Assembly: GCA_022844405.1 (NCBI GenBank) | Contig: JALHLV010000036.1 | Location: 1-37,733, forward strand | Direction: 5' to 3' | DNA length: 37,733 bases | DNA from: Sphingomonadales bacterium | GTDB taxonomy: Bacteria > Pseudomonadota > Alphaproteobacteria > SMXS01 | In this document: in pieces, positions 7,430 to 16,058 of the stretch | Layout: each line of letters opens with the position of its first letter | Position numbering within the stretch: position 1 is the first letter of the stretch | Notes under the pieces: model-generated | Databases searched by the model: none | The model's input: only the letters and a program-made list of their open reading frames with translations | Told to the model about the DNA's origin: nothing | Translations under genes and position numbers: made by a program

Positions 7430-8752
7430 TCAGGCCGCCTTTTGCATGGGATTGCGGCGGGGACGCCGACGGCGGCGCGACGGGGCGCGGTCGCTGTCGG
7501 CCTGCCGTGCGCCGTCCGGCCTCGGCGCTTCCCGGTTGCCGCGCGGCGCGTTGCCAGTGGCGGGACGTTCCTGGAGCGCCTGCCGAATCGGCCTGGAGTC
7601 GCCGTGCTCGGCCGCCGCCTCGCGCGGCGGTGCGCCGGCCACGGTGAGCTGGACGCGGATCAGCTTCTCGATGCTCTTCAGGTAGGGCCGCTCGGTCGGA
7701 TCGCAGAACGCGATGGCGACACCGCCGGCGCCGGCGCGCGCGGTGCGGCCGATGCGGTGGACGTAGCTTTCCGGCTCGTTCGGCAGCTCGAAGTTGATCA
7801 CGTGGCTGATGCCGTCCACGTCGATGCCGCGGGCGGCGATGTCGGTGGCGACCAGCACGCGGGCGGAGCCGCTCTTGAAGCGCTCGAGGGCGTTCTGGCG
7901 GGCGCTCTGCGACTTGTTGCCATGGATGGCGTCGGCGGGCAGGCCCGACTTGCTGAGCTGCTCGGCGACGCGGTTGGCGCGGTGCTTGGTGCGGGTGAAC
8001 ACGATCACCTTGGTGAGCGCCTCGTCACGCAGCAGGCTGGTCAGCAGCGACTGCTTGCCGGCGGCCTCGATGAAATAGACGCTCTGGCTGACCTTCTCGA
8101 CGGTGGTCGCCTGGGGCGTCACCTCGACGCGCACCGGCTCGATCAGCATGTCCTGGGCCAGCTTGGCCACGTCCGCCGGCATGGTGGCCGAGAACAGCAG
8201 CGACTGGCGCTTGCGCGGCAGGTGGGCGACGATCCGGCGCACGTCGCGGATGAAGCCCATATCGAGCATCCGGTCGGCCTCGTCGAGCACCAGGACGCCG
8301 GTGCCGGTCAGGTTGACGTGCTTCTGGTTGACCAGGTCGAGCAGGCGGCCGGGCGTGGCGACGAGGATGTCGACGCCGCGCGCCATGGCCTTCACCTGCG
8401 GACTCTGGCCGACGCCGCCAAGGATGACGGTGTGGCGCAGGTTGAGATGAGCGCCGTAGGCCCGGATGCTGTCGGCGATCTGCACGGCGAGCTCGCGGGT
8501 CGGGGCCAGGATCAGCGCGCGCGCCGTCTTCGGCGCCGCCTGGATCTTCTCGGCGGCCAGCCGCTGCAGCATGGGCAGGGTGAACGCGGCGGTCTTGCCG
8601 GTGCCGGTCTGGGCAATGCCCAGCAGATCGCGGCCCTGCAGCAGCAGCGGGATGGCCTGGGCCTGGATCGGGGTGGGGGTGGTATAGTTCTCGGCGGCCA
8701 GAGCGCGCAGCAGCGGCTCGATGAGGCCGAGATCGGTGAATTGGGTCGTCAC
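7430..8752 (-). CDS. DEAD-box ATP-dependent RNA helicase (RhlE type)
   Basis: A 440-residue DEAD-box helicase with all core motifs: FTDLGL with [10 protein letters not shown] (Q motif), AQTGTGKT (motif I, residues 47-54), PTRELAVQI (Ia), TPGRLLDL (Ib), DEAD (157-160), SAT in LFSATMP (III), [13 protein letters not shown] (V) and [10 protein letters not shown] (VI). The tail (about the last 70 residues) is disordered and Arg-rich, ending [15 protein letters not shown], as in RhlE proteins that bind RNA or ribosomal particles. The best start is GTG 8752, directly before TTQFTDLGL, with GGAAGGAC upstream. Reading further upstream adds about 45 residues of low-likelihood sequence. It lies upstream of a cold-shock protein gene in the same direction. 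Confidence 0.93.
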   Translation of the reverse strand: MTTQFTDLGLIEPLLRALAAENYTTPTPIQAQAIPLLLQGRDLLGIAQTGTGKTAAFTLPMLQRLAAEKIQAAPKTARALILAPTRELAVQIADSIRAYGAHLNLRHTVILGGVGQSPQVKAMARGVDILVATPGRLLDLVNQKHVNLTGTGVLVLDEADRMLDMGFIRDVRRIVAHLPRKRQSLLFSATMPADVAKLAQDMLIEPVRVEVTPQATTVEKVSQSVYFIEAAGKQSLLTSLLRDEALTKVIVFTRTKHRANRVAEQLSKSGLPADAIHGNKSQSARQNALERFKSGSARVLVATDIAARGIDVDGISHVINFELPNEPESYVHRIGRTARAGAGGVAIAFCDPTERPYLKSIEKLIRVQLTVAGAPPREAAAEHGDSRPIRQALQERPATGNAPRGNREAPRPDGARQADSDRAPSRRRRRPRRNPMQKAA

Positions 8753-9240
8753 TTGAACAGAGTCCTTCCGCGCCGGGCGCACGCGGTGTTCGCGAACGCT
8801 CTCAGCGTGTTGCCTTTTCCACGCGCACCTGGAACTAAGCGGGGTTTTTCGGTGACCTGTCCGGAAGGAAACGCCAGTAAGGCGCATCGCGCGATCACGG
8901 CAGGTCTGAGGGGTAAGTGCGCCCGCGGCGTGCCATTGTCAAGCGGTATCGGGCTATGACGCTGAAAGGTGATGCGTTTTCGCCACAGTCCCGGATTCTT
9001 TTCCTGCCCCTGCGGCGAATCCTTTCCCTATCCTTACGTCTTATGCAACCACTGCCGCGCGCCGGGGAGTGGACGCGCGGAAGAAACCGGAAACCGGGGG
9101 AGCAACGATCGTCCGGCACCCGCCGTTTTGCCCGTCGTCCGTCCCGCCACGCTGCGTCTGGCGCAGTTGGGCGTTGCAATTTACCCCCTGAACGGTTGAG
9201 ATTGCGCCTGCGCTTTCTGAACCACCCGAGAGGCTTCTGA
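8753..9240. other. Intergenic region between helicase and autotransporter
   Basis: These 488 bases separate two divergent genes and must hold both promoters. Several short reading frames cross it on both strands, but none has a ribosome site or recognisable product. GAGAGGC just before ATG 9241 can serve as the autotransporter ribosome site. I see no convincing repeat, terminator or RNA gene. Confidence 0.5.
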
Positions 9241-12200
9241 ATGTATCAAGTCCGACCCCGCCGCCGAATGCGCGCCGGCTGCGCCATTGCTGGAGGCATC
9301 GTTGCCGTCAGCACCATGGGCGCGCCCGTTCCCTCGGAGGCCGCGGACCTGACCATCACGAAGACCCAGAGCGAGCCGGTCAAGACCTCCAACGCCAGCG
9401 GCGGCGCCGGCAACATCACCATCGAGTCCGGCGGCGGCGTCGTGGTCGACAAGGGCACCGCCGTCATCATCGACAGCAGCCACAAGGTCGATAACAAGGG
9501 CCGCGTCGAATCCAAGGGCGTCGACGGCCGCGGCATCGTGATCACCGGCTCGGTGACCAGCGGCGTCACCAACAAGGGCACCATCACGCTCGGCACCGAC
9601 GCCGACGACAAGACCACCGACGGCGGCAACTACGGCATCCTGCTGGATGCCGGCGCCAGCATGACCGGCGACATCCTCAACGACACCAGCGGCACCATCA
9701 CCGTCGCCGGCGTCAAGTCGGCCGGTATCGTCACCCGCGGCTCGCTGACCGGCAACATCAAGAACGACGGCAAGATCGTCGCCACCGGCGACGGCGGCCT
9801 CGGCATGCTGCTTTCGGGCAACATCACCGGCATCGTCACCAACACCGGCTCGATCACCACCGGCTCAGCGTCGACCCAGACATTGGACAAGGACGGCAAT
9901 ACCGTCACCAACCCGGAGACCGCGGGCGGCGATGGCCTGGCGGTCGGCGGCAATGTCGGCGGCGGCATCCTCAACGCCGGCGACAAGCTCACCGACCAGG
10001 AGGAGAAGGATCTGACCGCCGGCACCGTCGAGACGGTGCGCGGGCTGAAGAAGGACGCCATCGGCACCGACGCCACGATCACCATCATCGGCCCCGAAAA
10101 CGCGCTGCATGTGGGTCCGGACGCCGGCGGCGCCGCGGGCGGCAACATCACCATCGGCGCGGTCACCAAGGAAGCCTACGGCATCATCAACCGCGGCGAC
10201 ATGGCGAGCAGCACCACCAAGGATGTCGGCACCGCCGAGACGGTCCGCATCGGCCTGGGCGCCGGGTCCGCGTCGTCGGGCAGCACCACGGTGGTCGGCG
10301 GCTTCTTCAACGACGGCGGCGACATCACCACCAAGAGCACCAGCGGCAAGGCGACCTCCGTCGCCATCGGCTCGGGCGCGGTGCTGCCCGAGATCAAGAA
10401 CGTGGGCACGATCACCGCCACCACCACGACGGGCAATGCCGGCGTCCTCTCCATCGAAGAGGGCGCCAAGGCCGACAAGCTGGTCAATGCGGGCCTGATG
10501 CAGGCCAAGTCCACCTCGGTCACCGGCAACGCCTTCACCATCGTCGACAAGTCCGGCACGCTCAAGGTGATCGAGAACACCGGCACCATCTCGGCGATCG
10601 AGACCATCGGCGCCGACGTCAAGGGGCTGCCGATCACCACCACCGGCACCGCCATCGATCTCAGCACCTCGAAGGCCGACGTGACCATCCTCAACAAGGG
10701 CACCATCGCCGGCGACGTGCTGTTCGGCCTCGGCGCCGACACCTATACCCTGGACGGCGGCACCCAGACCGGCACCGTCGATTTCGGCGAGGGCGAGAAC
10801 ACCTTCACCCTCAACAAGGCGACCTTCTCCGGCGACCTCCTCGCCAGCAAGGGGGTCGTCGACCTGGAGGTCAAGGCGTCCACCTTCGCCATCGTAAGCG
10901 AAGACGGCGCGACGGTGCGCGACGCCACCTTCGACAAGGACTCGACCCTGGTCGTACCGATCTTCGGCAGCGACGCCACCGCCGGCACGCTGACCGCCAC
11001 CGGCACGGTCAGCCTGGCTAACGGCACCGGCGTGGTCACCGATTTCAAGACCCTGTCGTCCGAGGACATCACCTTCACCCTGATCGATGCCGAGACACTG
11101 ACCTTCGAGACCGACCTGAAAGGTCTCGAGGTGTCCGATACCTCGGCGTTCTTCAACGTGGAACTGAAGCTCGACGAGGAGGACCCGGGCAAGCTGCTGG
11201 TCACCGTCGAGCGCGCCAGCGCCGCCGACCTGGGGCTGAACGCCAACCAGACGGCGATCTTCAATGTCAGCAAGCAGGTGCTTGAGAGCGACACCGAGAT
11301 CGGCGCGGCCATGGCCGCGCTGAAGACCAACGAGGAGGTGCAGGACGCCTTCAACCAGCTCATGCCCGACAACAGCGGCGCGACGCAGCAGGGCATCTTC
11401 CAGACCCAGGCCGCCATCTTCGGCGCGATCAACAAGCGCATGGACGGCATCTACAAGCTGGACCAGCGCTACAAGGAGCGGGTCGAGCGCATCGCCGGCA
11501 AGGATCCGAAGCGCGCCAAGCGGATGGGACAGCGCGACAAGCCGACGATCTGGGCCGAGCAGCTGGTGCTGGTCGCCAAACAGAGCCCGTTCGATGACCA
11601 GCTCGGTTTCGGCGGCTACAGCTACGGCATTGCCCTGGGCGCCGACTATCCGCTGTTCGGGCTCGACGCGGTGGGCATAAGCCTCGGCCAGACCTGGTCC
11701 GAGTACAAGGAGAAGACCTCGTTCGACACGCCGACCGCGGTTTCGACCACCCAGTTCAACGTCTATGCCGGCTGGGAGAACAAGGGCTTCTTCGTCGACG
11801 TCAGCGGCGGCTATGGCTTCAGCTCCTATGACGGCGAGCGCAACATCGTCATCGGAGCGGTCAGCCGCACCTCGCTGTCCAAATGGAGCGGCCACCATTT
11901 CGGCGCCAATGTGCGCGCCGGCTACGGCGTGGCGATCGGCCGGTTCTCGCTGCAGGCGGCCGCCAGCCTCAGCTGGCTGAAGCTGCACGAGAACGGCTAT
12001 GTCGAGACGGGGCTGCCCGACGATAAAGGTAAACTCCGCGAGACCTCGGGTCCGGCCAGCAACCTGGTGGTCGGCGAACAGGACGTGAGCTTCGCGCGCG
12101 GCAATTTCGGCCTCACGGCCGGCATGCGCTTCGAGGACGGCACCGGCATCATCGAGCCCAACGTCCGCGTCGGCGCTACCCACGAGTTCAGTTACAAGGG

Positions 12201-12432
12201 ACCGACCAACACGGCTTATTTCGGTTTCCTGAAGGACGGCAACAACCTGCCGACCAGGCTGTCCGACGATTTCATGACTGTCGGCGCGCTGGCTGCCAAA
12301 ACCACGTTCTATGCCGGTGTCGGCGTCGATCTCAGCGCCCATTTCGGCACGCTGTCGTTCGACTACGACGCCGAGTTCGGCGGCGGCAGGCTGAACCACA
12401 TCGTCTCGGGCACGGTCCGCGTCAGCTTCTGA
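9241..12432 (+). CDS. Autotransporter (type Va) with beta-helix passenger
   Basis: A 1063-residue type V secretion protein. An N-terminal signal peptide (RPRRRMRAGCAIAGGIVAVSTM, cleaved near APVPSEA-AD, about residue 35) leads into a passenger of about 700 residues built from repeated Gly/Thr/Asn turns such as NKGTITLG, NTGSITTG and NKGTIAGD, typical of a right-handed beta-helix. A linker (about 670-765) precedes a C-terminal 12-strand autotransporter barrel that starts near PTIWAEQL and ends VSGTVRVSF with the terminal Phe recognised by the Bam complex. No protease or lipase catalytic motif is visible in the passenger, so adhesion or aggregation is likelier than enzymatic activity. A weak GC hairpin (about 12453-12468) follows the stop. 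Confidence 0.9.
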   Translation: MYQVRPRRRMRAGCAIAGGIVAVSTMGAPVPSEAADLTITKTQSEPVKTSNASGGAGNITIESGGGVVVDKGTAVIIDSSHKVDNKGRVESKGVDGRGIVITGSVTSGVTNKGTITLGTDADDKTTDGGNYGILLDAGASMTGDILNDTSGTITVAGVKSAGIVTRGSLTGNIKNDGKIVATGDGGLGMLLSGNITGIVTNTGSITTGSASTQTLDKDGNTVTNPETAGGDGLAVGGNVGGGILNAGDKLTDQEEKDLTAGTVETVRGLKKDAIGTDATITIIGPENALHVGPDAGGAAGGNITIGAVTKEAYGIINRGDMASSTTKDVGTAETVRIGLGAGSASSGSTTVVGGFFNDGGDITTKSTSGKATSVAIGSGAVLPEIKNVGTITATTTTGNAGVLSIEEGAKADKLVNAGLMQAKSTSVTGNAFTIVDKSGTLKVIENTGTISAIETIGADVKGLPITTTGTAIDLSTSKADVTILNKGTIAGDVLFGLGADTYTLDGGTQTGTVDFGEGENTFTLNKATFSGDLLASKGVVDLEVKASTFAIVSEDGATVRDATFDKDSTLVVPIFGSDATAGTLTATGTVSLANGTGVVTDFKTLSSEDITFTLIDAETLTFETDLKGLEVSDTSAFFNVELKLDEEDPGKLLVTVERASAADLGLNANQTAIFNVSKQVLESDTEIGAAMAALKTNEEVQDAFNQLMPDNSGATQQGIFQTQAAIFGAINKRMDGIYKLDQRYKERVERIAGKDPKRAKRMGQRDKPTIWAEQLVLVAKQSPFDDQLGFGGYSYGIALGADYPLFGLDAVGISLGQTWSEYKEKTSFDTPTAVSTTQFNVYAGWENKGFFVDVSGGYGFSSYDGERNIVIGAVSRTSLSKWSGHHFGANVRAGYGVAIGRFSLQAAASLSWLKLHENGYVETGLPDDKGKLRETSGPASNLVVGEQDVSFARGNFGLTAGMRFEDGTGIIEPNVRVGATHEFSYKGPTNTAYFGFLKDGNNLPTRLSDDFMTVGALAAKTTFYAGVGVDLSAHFGTLSFDYDAEFGGGRLNHIVSGTVRVSF

Positions 12433-12610
12433 CGACGCAACAAGAACGAAGCCCGGCGGCTTTCGCCGCACGGACCCCGTCCCGTATGTAGCCGGCTGAG
12501 ACGACTACACTGGATAAACGGTCCCCGCGCCACGAAGGTTCCGCGGGTCAGGCGTGGTTGGCCCCACACCGCCGCCCGAGCGCGGCGGGCGACGAAGGCC
12601 GCGGCGTGCG

Positions 12611-12626
12611 ACCCGCCCGGGCGGGT
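12611..12626. promoter_or_regulatory. 16-bp perfect palindrome before the two-gene cassette
   Basis: ACCCGCCCGGGCGGGT is its own reverse complement and lies 33 bases before the first gene of the 12660-13593 cassette. It could be an operator or the stem of a hairpin. No T tract follows, so a simple terminator is less likely. An autoregulatory site is only a suggestion. Confidence 0.35.
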
Positions 12627-12659
12627 GACTTCCGAGGCCGCTCGCGCTATGTTCGTGCC

Positions 12660-12962
12660 ATGAGCAAACACGCCAAGATCACCGATGCCCTGGTCCTCGG
12701 AACGGTCAACGCACCGTACAGGCGTGAGATCAACGCCCGAGACTTGAGCCGTTGCCTTCGGCGCAAAGAGCTTTCAGAGTGGCTCGTGCATATCGCCACG
12801 TTCTTTACCGACGTGGATCCTTCGCTGGTGCTGCAGTTCGCCGAGCTTCACGATATTCCTGTCGCCGATCTCCGGCGCGTCTACTTGGACGTGAAGAGAA
12901 AGACCGGCGAGAGAAGTTCCAAGTTAGAGGCTACGTTTGACTCAATGGCAAACGCTGCTTGA
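12660..12962 (+). CDS. Small protein upstream of an AbiEii-like gene (putative antitoxin)
   Basis: A 100-residue soluble protein, MSKHAKITDALVLG onward, that I do not recognise. It is mostly helical and charged, with RCLRRKELSEWLVHIATFF and QFAELHDIPVADLRRVYLDV, and a basic tail containing KRKTGERSSK. There is no signal peptide or membrane segment and no clear helix-turn-helix. ATG 12660 is chosen over a longer upstream reading that would cross the GC-rich palindrome. Its last 26 bases overlap the nucleotidyltransferase gene, so the two are translated as a pair. Position, size and base composition below the neighbouring genes fit the antitoxin half of a toxin-antitoxin cassette. That role is inferred from context only. 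Confidence 0.7.
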   Translation: MSKHAKITDALVLGTVNAPYRREINARDLSRCLRRKELSEWLVHIATFFTDVDPSLVLQFAELHDIPVADLRRVYLDVKRKTGERSSKLEATFDSMANAA

Positions 12963-13593
12963 CCGTGCCGTCTCAGGGTTGAGCCAACTGACGGCATCCG
13001 GGTTGCCCATGCCGGATTGGGTCGTTGGCGGCGGTAAGGCGATTATGCTCTGGCTGGATCATCGATCCAGTAAGGACATCGATATTTTCCTCACAGATCC
13101 GCAATATCTCGCTCATCTATCGCCTCGATTGGCGGGAGAAATGATGTGGTGCGAACTAAACTACGATGAGGCTCCGCACTATTTGAAGCTTAGGTATCGG
13201 GAGGGGGAGATCGACTTCATCGTGGCCATGCCGACTACCGATATCCCCGCGCTCAGAAAGCGGGTGGGTGCGTACCCTGGACACGAGGTGTTGCTCGAGC
13301 ATCCGGTTGAACCGGCGCTCAAGAAGCTGCGATACCGCGGCCAGGAAATGAAGGTACGCGATGCGTTCGACGTTGCCGTCGTCGAACACACCTATCCGGA
13401 TCTTCTGCGGGAGGCCTTGCGGCATGTTTCTTGGAACCGCGCAGGCATCAAAGCCCGGCTCGGTCGCATGAAGCCCGATTTCTTCGCCGCCGAACTGGCT
13501 GAACTGGATATTCGCCCGGCATGGCGACCCGTGGCGGATACGGCATTTTCCCGGATTGAGCGCATTGTCGACCTGATACCCGAGGTCACATAA
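12937..13593 (+). CDS. AbiEii-like nucleotidyltransferase (putative toxin)
   Basis: A 218-residue DNA-polymerase-beta-type nucleotidyltransferase of the AbiEii/AbiGii-like group. It has the Gly-rich loop VVGGGKAIML (residues 29-38), the metal-binding KDIDIF (Asp47, Asp49) and a third acidic residue in GEIDFIVA (Asp93). A later VRDAFDVAVVEH segment resembles the C-terminal half of AbiEii proteins. The likely start is TTG 12937, with AGAGG (12926-12930) six bases upstream; the next in-frame ATG, near residue 25, would sit almost on the catalytic loop. The gene overlaps the 100-residue gene before it. Codon use (TTG, TAT, AAG) and lower G+C differ from neighbours, suggesting transfer. Target and partner are unknown. 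Confidence 0.8.
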   Translation: MTQWQTLLDRAVSGLSQLTASGLPMPDWVVGGGKAIMLWLDHRSSKDIDIFLTDPQYLAHLSPRLAGEMMWCELNYDEAPHYLKLRYREGEIDFIVAMPTTDIPALRKRVGAYPGHEVLLEHPVEPALKKLRYRGQEMKVRDAFDVAVVEHTYPDLLREALRHVSWNRAGIKARLGRMKPDFFAAELAELDIRPAWRPVADTAFSRIERIVDLIPEVT

Positions 13594-13645
13594 GGCATCT
13601 CGGGTTTTGCTGGTTTGCCCGGCATTCATCCATTACTGAGGACAG

Positions 13646-13667
13646 GCCGCCGGAGGGGACCGGCGGC
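13646..13667 (+). promoter_or_regulatory. GC hairpin in the transporter leader
   Basis: GCCGCCGG-AGGGGA-CCGGCGGC forms an 8-bp perfect stem with a six-base purine loop, 26 bases before the MFS start codon. It may end transcription from the preceding cassette or affect translation of the transporter. No T tract follows. Confidence 0.3.
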
Positions 13668-13693
13668 AGTCCGACGAACGAGAAGCCAGCCGC

Positions 13694-15022
13694 ATGAGCA
13701 CCACCGCCGCCCAGGATGACCGGTCCAGCCGCAAGCTGTCCCGGCAGGACATGAAGACCCTGTCGCTGTCCGCTTTGGGCGGTGCGCTCGAGTTCTACGA
13801 CTTCATCGTTTTCGTGTTCTTCACCGCGGTCTTGAGCAAGCTGTTCTTCCCGCCGGACGTGTCCGACTGGGTGCGGCAGCTCCAGACCTACGGCATCTTC
13901 GCCGCCGGTTACCTGGCGCGGCCGCTGGGCGGCATCGTCATGGCGCATTTCGGCGACCTGGTCGGCCGCAAGCGCATGTTCACCTTCAGCATCTTCCTGA
14001 TGGCCGTGCCCACCTTCGCCATGGGCCTGCTGCCGACCTATGCGGAGATCGGCATCGCCGCGCCGATCCTGCTGCTGCTGCTGCGCATCGTCCAGGGCGC
14101 GGCAATCGGCGGCGAGGTGCCCGGCGCCTGGGTGTTCGTGGCCGAGCACGTGCCGGACCGTCATGTGGGCTTCGCCTGCGGCATGCTCACCGCCGGGCTG
14201 ACCGTCGGCATCCTGCTCGGGTCGCTGATGGCCACGTTCATCAACCAGGCCATGTCGCCCCAGGAGGTGCTGGACTATGGCTGGCGGATCGCGTTCCTGG
14301 TGGGCGGCGTGTTCGGGCTGCTCGGTGTCTATCTGCGGCGCTATCTGAGCGAGACACCGGTGTTCGAGGAAATGCGCCAGCACAAGGCGCTGGCCCGCGA
14401 GATGCCGATCAAGACCGTGATCCTGGCCCATCCGGGTTCGGTGATCCTGTCGATGCTGCTGACCTGGATGCTGACGGCGGCCATCATCGTGGTGATCCTG
14501 ATGACGCCGAATCTGCTTCAGTCGGTCTACGGTTTTTCACCAACGGTTGCGCTGGAGGCCAACGCGGTGGCGGTGATCTGTCTGACGGCGGGCTGTCTGT
14601 TCGCCGGCTGGGCCATCGACCGCTACGGTCCGGGCAAGACCTTCATCGCCGGCAGCATCCTGCTGGCGGCCTGCGTCTATGGCTTCTACACCAACATCGC
14701 CGAGGACCCGTCGCTGCTGTTTCCGTTCTACAGCCTGGCCGGCTTTTCCGTCGGCATCGTCGGCGCGGTTCCCTACGTCATGGTGAAGGCGTTTCCGCCG
14801 GCGGTCCGGTTCTCCGGCCTGTCGTTCTCGTACAACCTGGCCTATGCGATCTTCGGCGGCCTGACGCCCGTCGCCGTCGCCGCGCTGCTCCGGGAAAGCC
14901 CGCTGGCGCCGGCCTGGTATGTCATCGCCACCTGCGGCATCGGCCTCGTTCTGGGCATCTACATGAAGTTTTCGGGCTTCGGCGGGAACCCGGTCGAACG
15001 CGCCGCCTCAGGCCCGTCCTAA
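13694..15022 (+). CDS. MFS transporter (metabolite:H+ symporter type)
   Basis: A 442-residue inner-membrane transporter with about 12 predicted membrane helices. EFYDFIVFVFF in helix 1, and GDLVGRKRMF in the loop between helices 2 and 3, are hallmarks of the metabolite:H+ symporter subgroup (ProP, KgtP, ShiA relatives), which import organic acids, betaines or shikimate with protons. GIFAAGYLARPLGG precedes the loop, and LRIVQGAAIGGEVPGAWVF forms helix 4. A second signature-like loop, GWAIDRYGPGKTF, marks the C-terminal half. Substrate cannot be read from sequence. The neighbour beyond it is convergent (LLM oxidoreductase), so no operon context helps. Confidence 0.9.
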   Translation: MSTTAAQDDRSSRKLSRQDMKTLSLSALGGALEFYDFIVFVFFTAVLSKLFFPPDVSDWVRQLQTYGIFAAGYLARPLGGIVMAHFGDLVGRKRMFTFSIFLMAVPTFAMGLLPTYAEIGIAAPILLLLLRIVQGAAIGGEVPGAWVFVAEHVPDRHVGFACGMLTAGLTVGILLGSLMATFINQAMSPQEVLDYGWRIAFLVGGVFGLLGVYLRRYLSETPVFEEMRQHKALAREMPIKTVILAHPGSVILSMLLTWMLTAAIIVVILMTPNLLQSVYGFSPTVALEANAVAVICLTAGCLFAGWAIDRYGPGKTFIAGSILLAACVYGFYTNIAEDPSLLFPFYSLAGFSVGIVGAVPYVMVKAFPPAVRFSGLSFSYNLAYAIFGGLTPVAVAALLRESPLAPAWYVIATCGIGLVLGIYMKFSGFGGNPVERAASGPS

Positions 15023-15055
15023 GCCTCGGCAAGCCGCGTTGAGCGGCGTCGCCTG

Positions 15056-15916
15056 TTACAGAGCCGAAACGACCTCGTCTCCCAGCTGCCTGATCATGTC
15101 GGCGGCCTTGTCCGGCCACAGCGCGAACACGGGCACGGTCAGGCGGTGGACGCCGATGTCCTCGAACCGCTTCACCGCGTCCGCGCCGCCCTTCATCGCC
15201 CAGACGCCGGTGATCTCGATCTCGCCGAAATCGCGCCCGACGTCGTCGCACGCCTTGCGCAGCAGCGCCAGGTGCTCGCTCAGCTCGGTGACGCTGCCGC
15301 TGGGCGAATACCAGCCATTGCCGTAGCGGGCGACCCGCTCGAACGCCTTGCCCTTGTTGCCGCCGATGTGCACCGGCAACGGCTTTTGCACCGGCAGCGG
15401 GAAGGACTTGAAGTTGTGCCAGCTCAGGAACTCGCTCTCGTGCTCGACGACGTCGCCGGACCACACCTTGCGCATGGCCTGGATGTAGTCGTCGAACCGG
15501 GCGCCGCGCCGCTCGAACGGCGTGCCCATGGCGGCGAACTCCTCCCGCAGCCAGCCGATGCCGGCGCCGAGCATGAACCGGCCCTTCGACACGAAGTCCA
15601 GGCTCGCCGCCTGCTTGGCCATCAGCAGCGGATTGGCCTGCGACAGGATGTTGACGCCGGTGCCCAGCCGCAGCGTCGTCGTCTCGGCGGCGATGGCGGT
15701 CAGCGCCAGCAGCGGGTCCACGTAGTTGGTCTCGGGCTCCGAGCTCATGCGGCCGCTGGCGTTGTAGGGATAGCGGCTTTCGTACTCCAGCGGGACGATG
15801 ACATGCTCGAACGTCCAGACGGACTCGATGCCGGCCTGCTCCGCCAGCCTGGCGTGGGCGATCATCTCGTCGGGCGACGCGACGCCCTTGTTGATGGGGG
15901 CGATGCCGAATTTCAT
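15056..15916 (-). CDS. LLM-class flavin/F420-dependent oxidoreductase
   Basis: A 286-residue luciferase-like monooxygenase-family TIM barrel. It begins MKFGIAPINKGVASPDE. The strand-helix pairs carry IESVWTFEHVIVPLEYESRY, LRLGTGVNILSQANPLLMAK and FMLGAGIGWLREEFAAMG, which are characteristic of the F420-dependent TIGR03619-like branch. These enzymes use FMN or coenzyme F420 to oxidise or reduce diverse organics. Whether this organism makes F420 is not visible here. No partner flavin reductase is adjacent. The gene is convergent with the MFS gene (33-bp gap). A second LLM gene of the same broad type lies at 30841. Confidence 0.88.
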   Translation of the reverse strand: MKFGIAPINKGVASPDEMIAHARLAEQAGIESVWTFEHVIVPLEYESRYPYNASGRMSSEPETNYVDPLLALTAIAAETTTLRLGTGVNILSQANPLLMAKQAASLDFVSKGRFMLGAGIGWLREEFAAMGTPFERRGARFDDYIQAMRKVWSGDVVEHESEFLSWHNFKSFPLPVQKPLPVHIGGNKGKAFERVARYGNGWYSPSGSVTELSEHLALLRKACDDVGRDFGEIEITGVWAMKGGADAVKRFEDIGVHRLTVPVFALWPDKAADMIRQLGDEVVSAL

Positions 15917-16058
15917 GGGTTGCCTCGTCGTCTTGTGGGCAGGAAGAGATGCCCGGCGCCGCGATCTTACGGCTTTTGACCCGAGGAGGAAGCAGCATTC
16001 TGGCGGCTTCCGGGCGGCCGTGCGACACTGCGGCGGCGAGGCGATCCGGGAGTGCCGA

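Noticed and set aside
8917-9240. 107-residue frame upstream of the autotransporter
   Set aside because: Very Arg-rich, no ribosome site, no motif; likely chance in a GC-rich intergenic region.
9865-12471. 868-codon open frame on the minus strand opposite the autotransporter
   Set aside because: It has no recognisable domain and lies fully antisense to a well-supported gene. Long antisense frames are expected from third-position G+C bias.
12558-12659. N-terminal extension of the 100-residue cassette protein
   Set aside because: It crosses the GC palindrome and has a high-Arg low-complexity composition; ATG 12660 gives a sensible protein.
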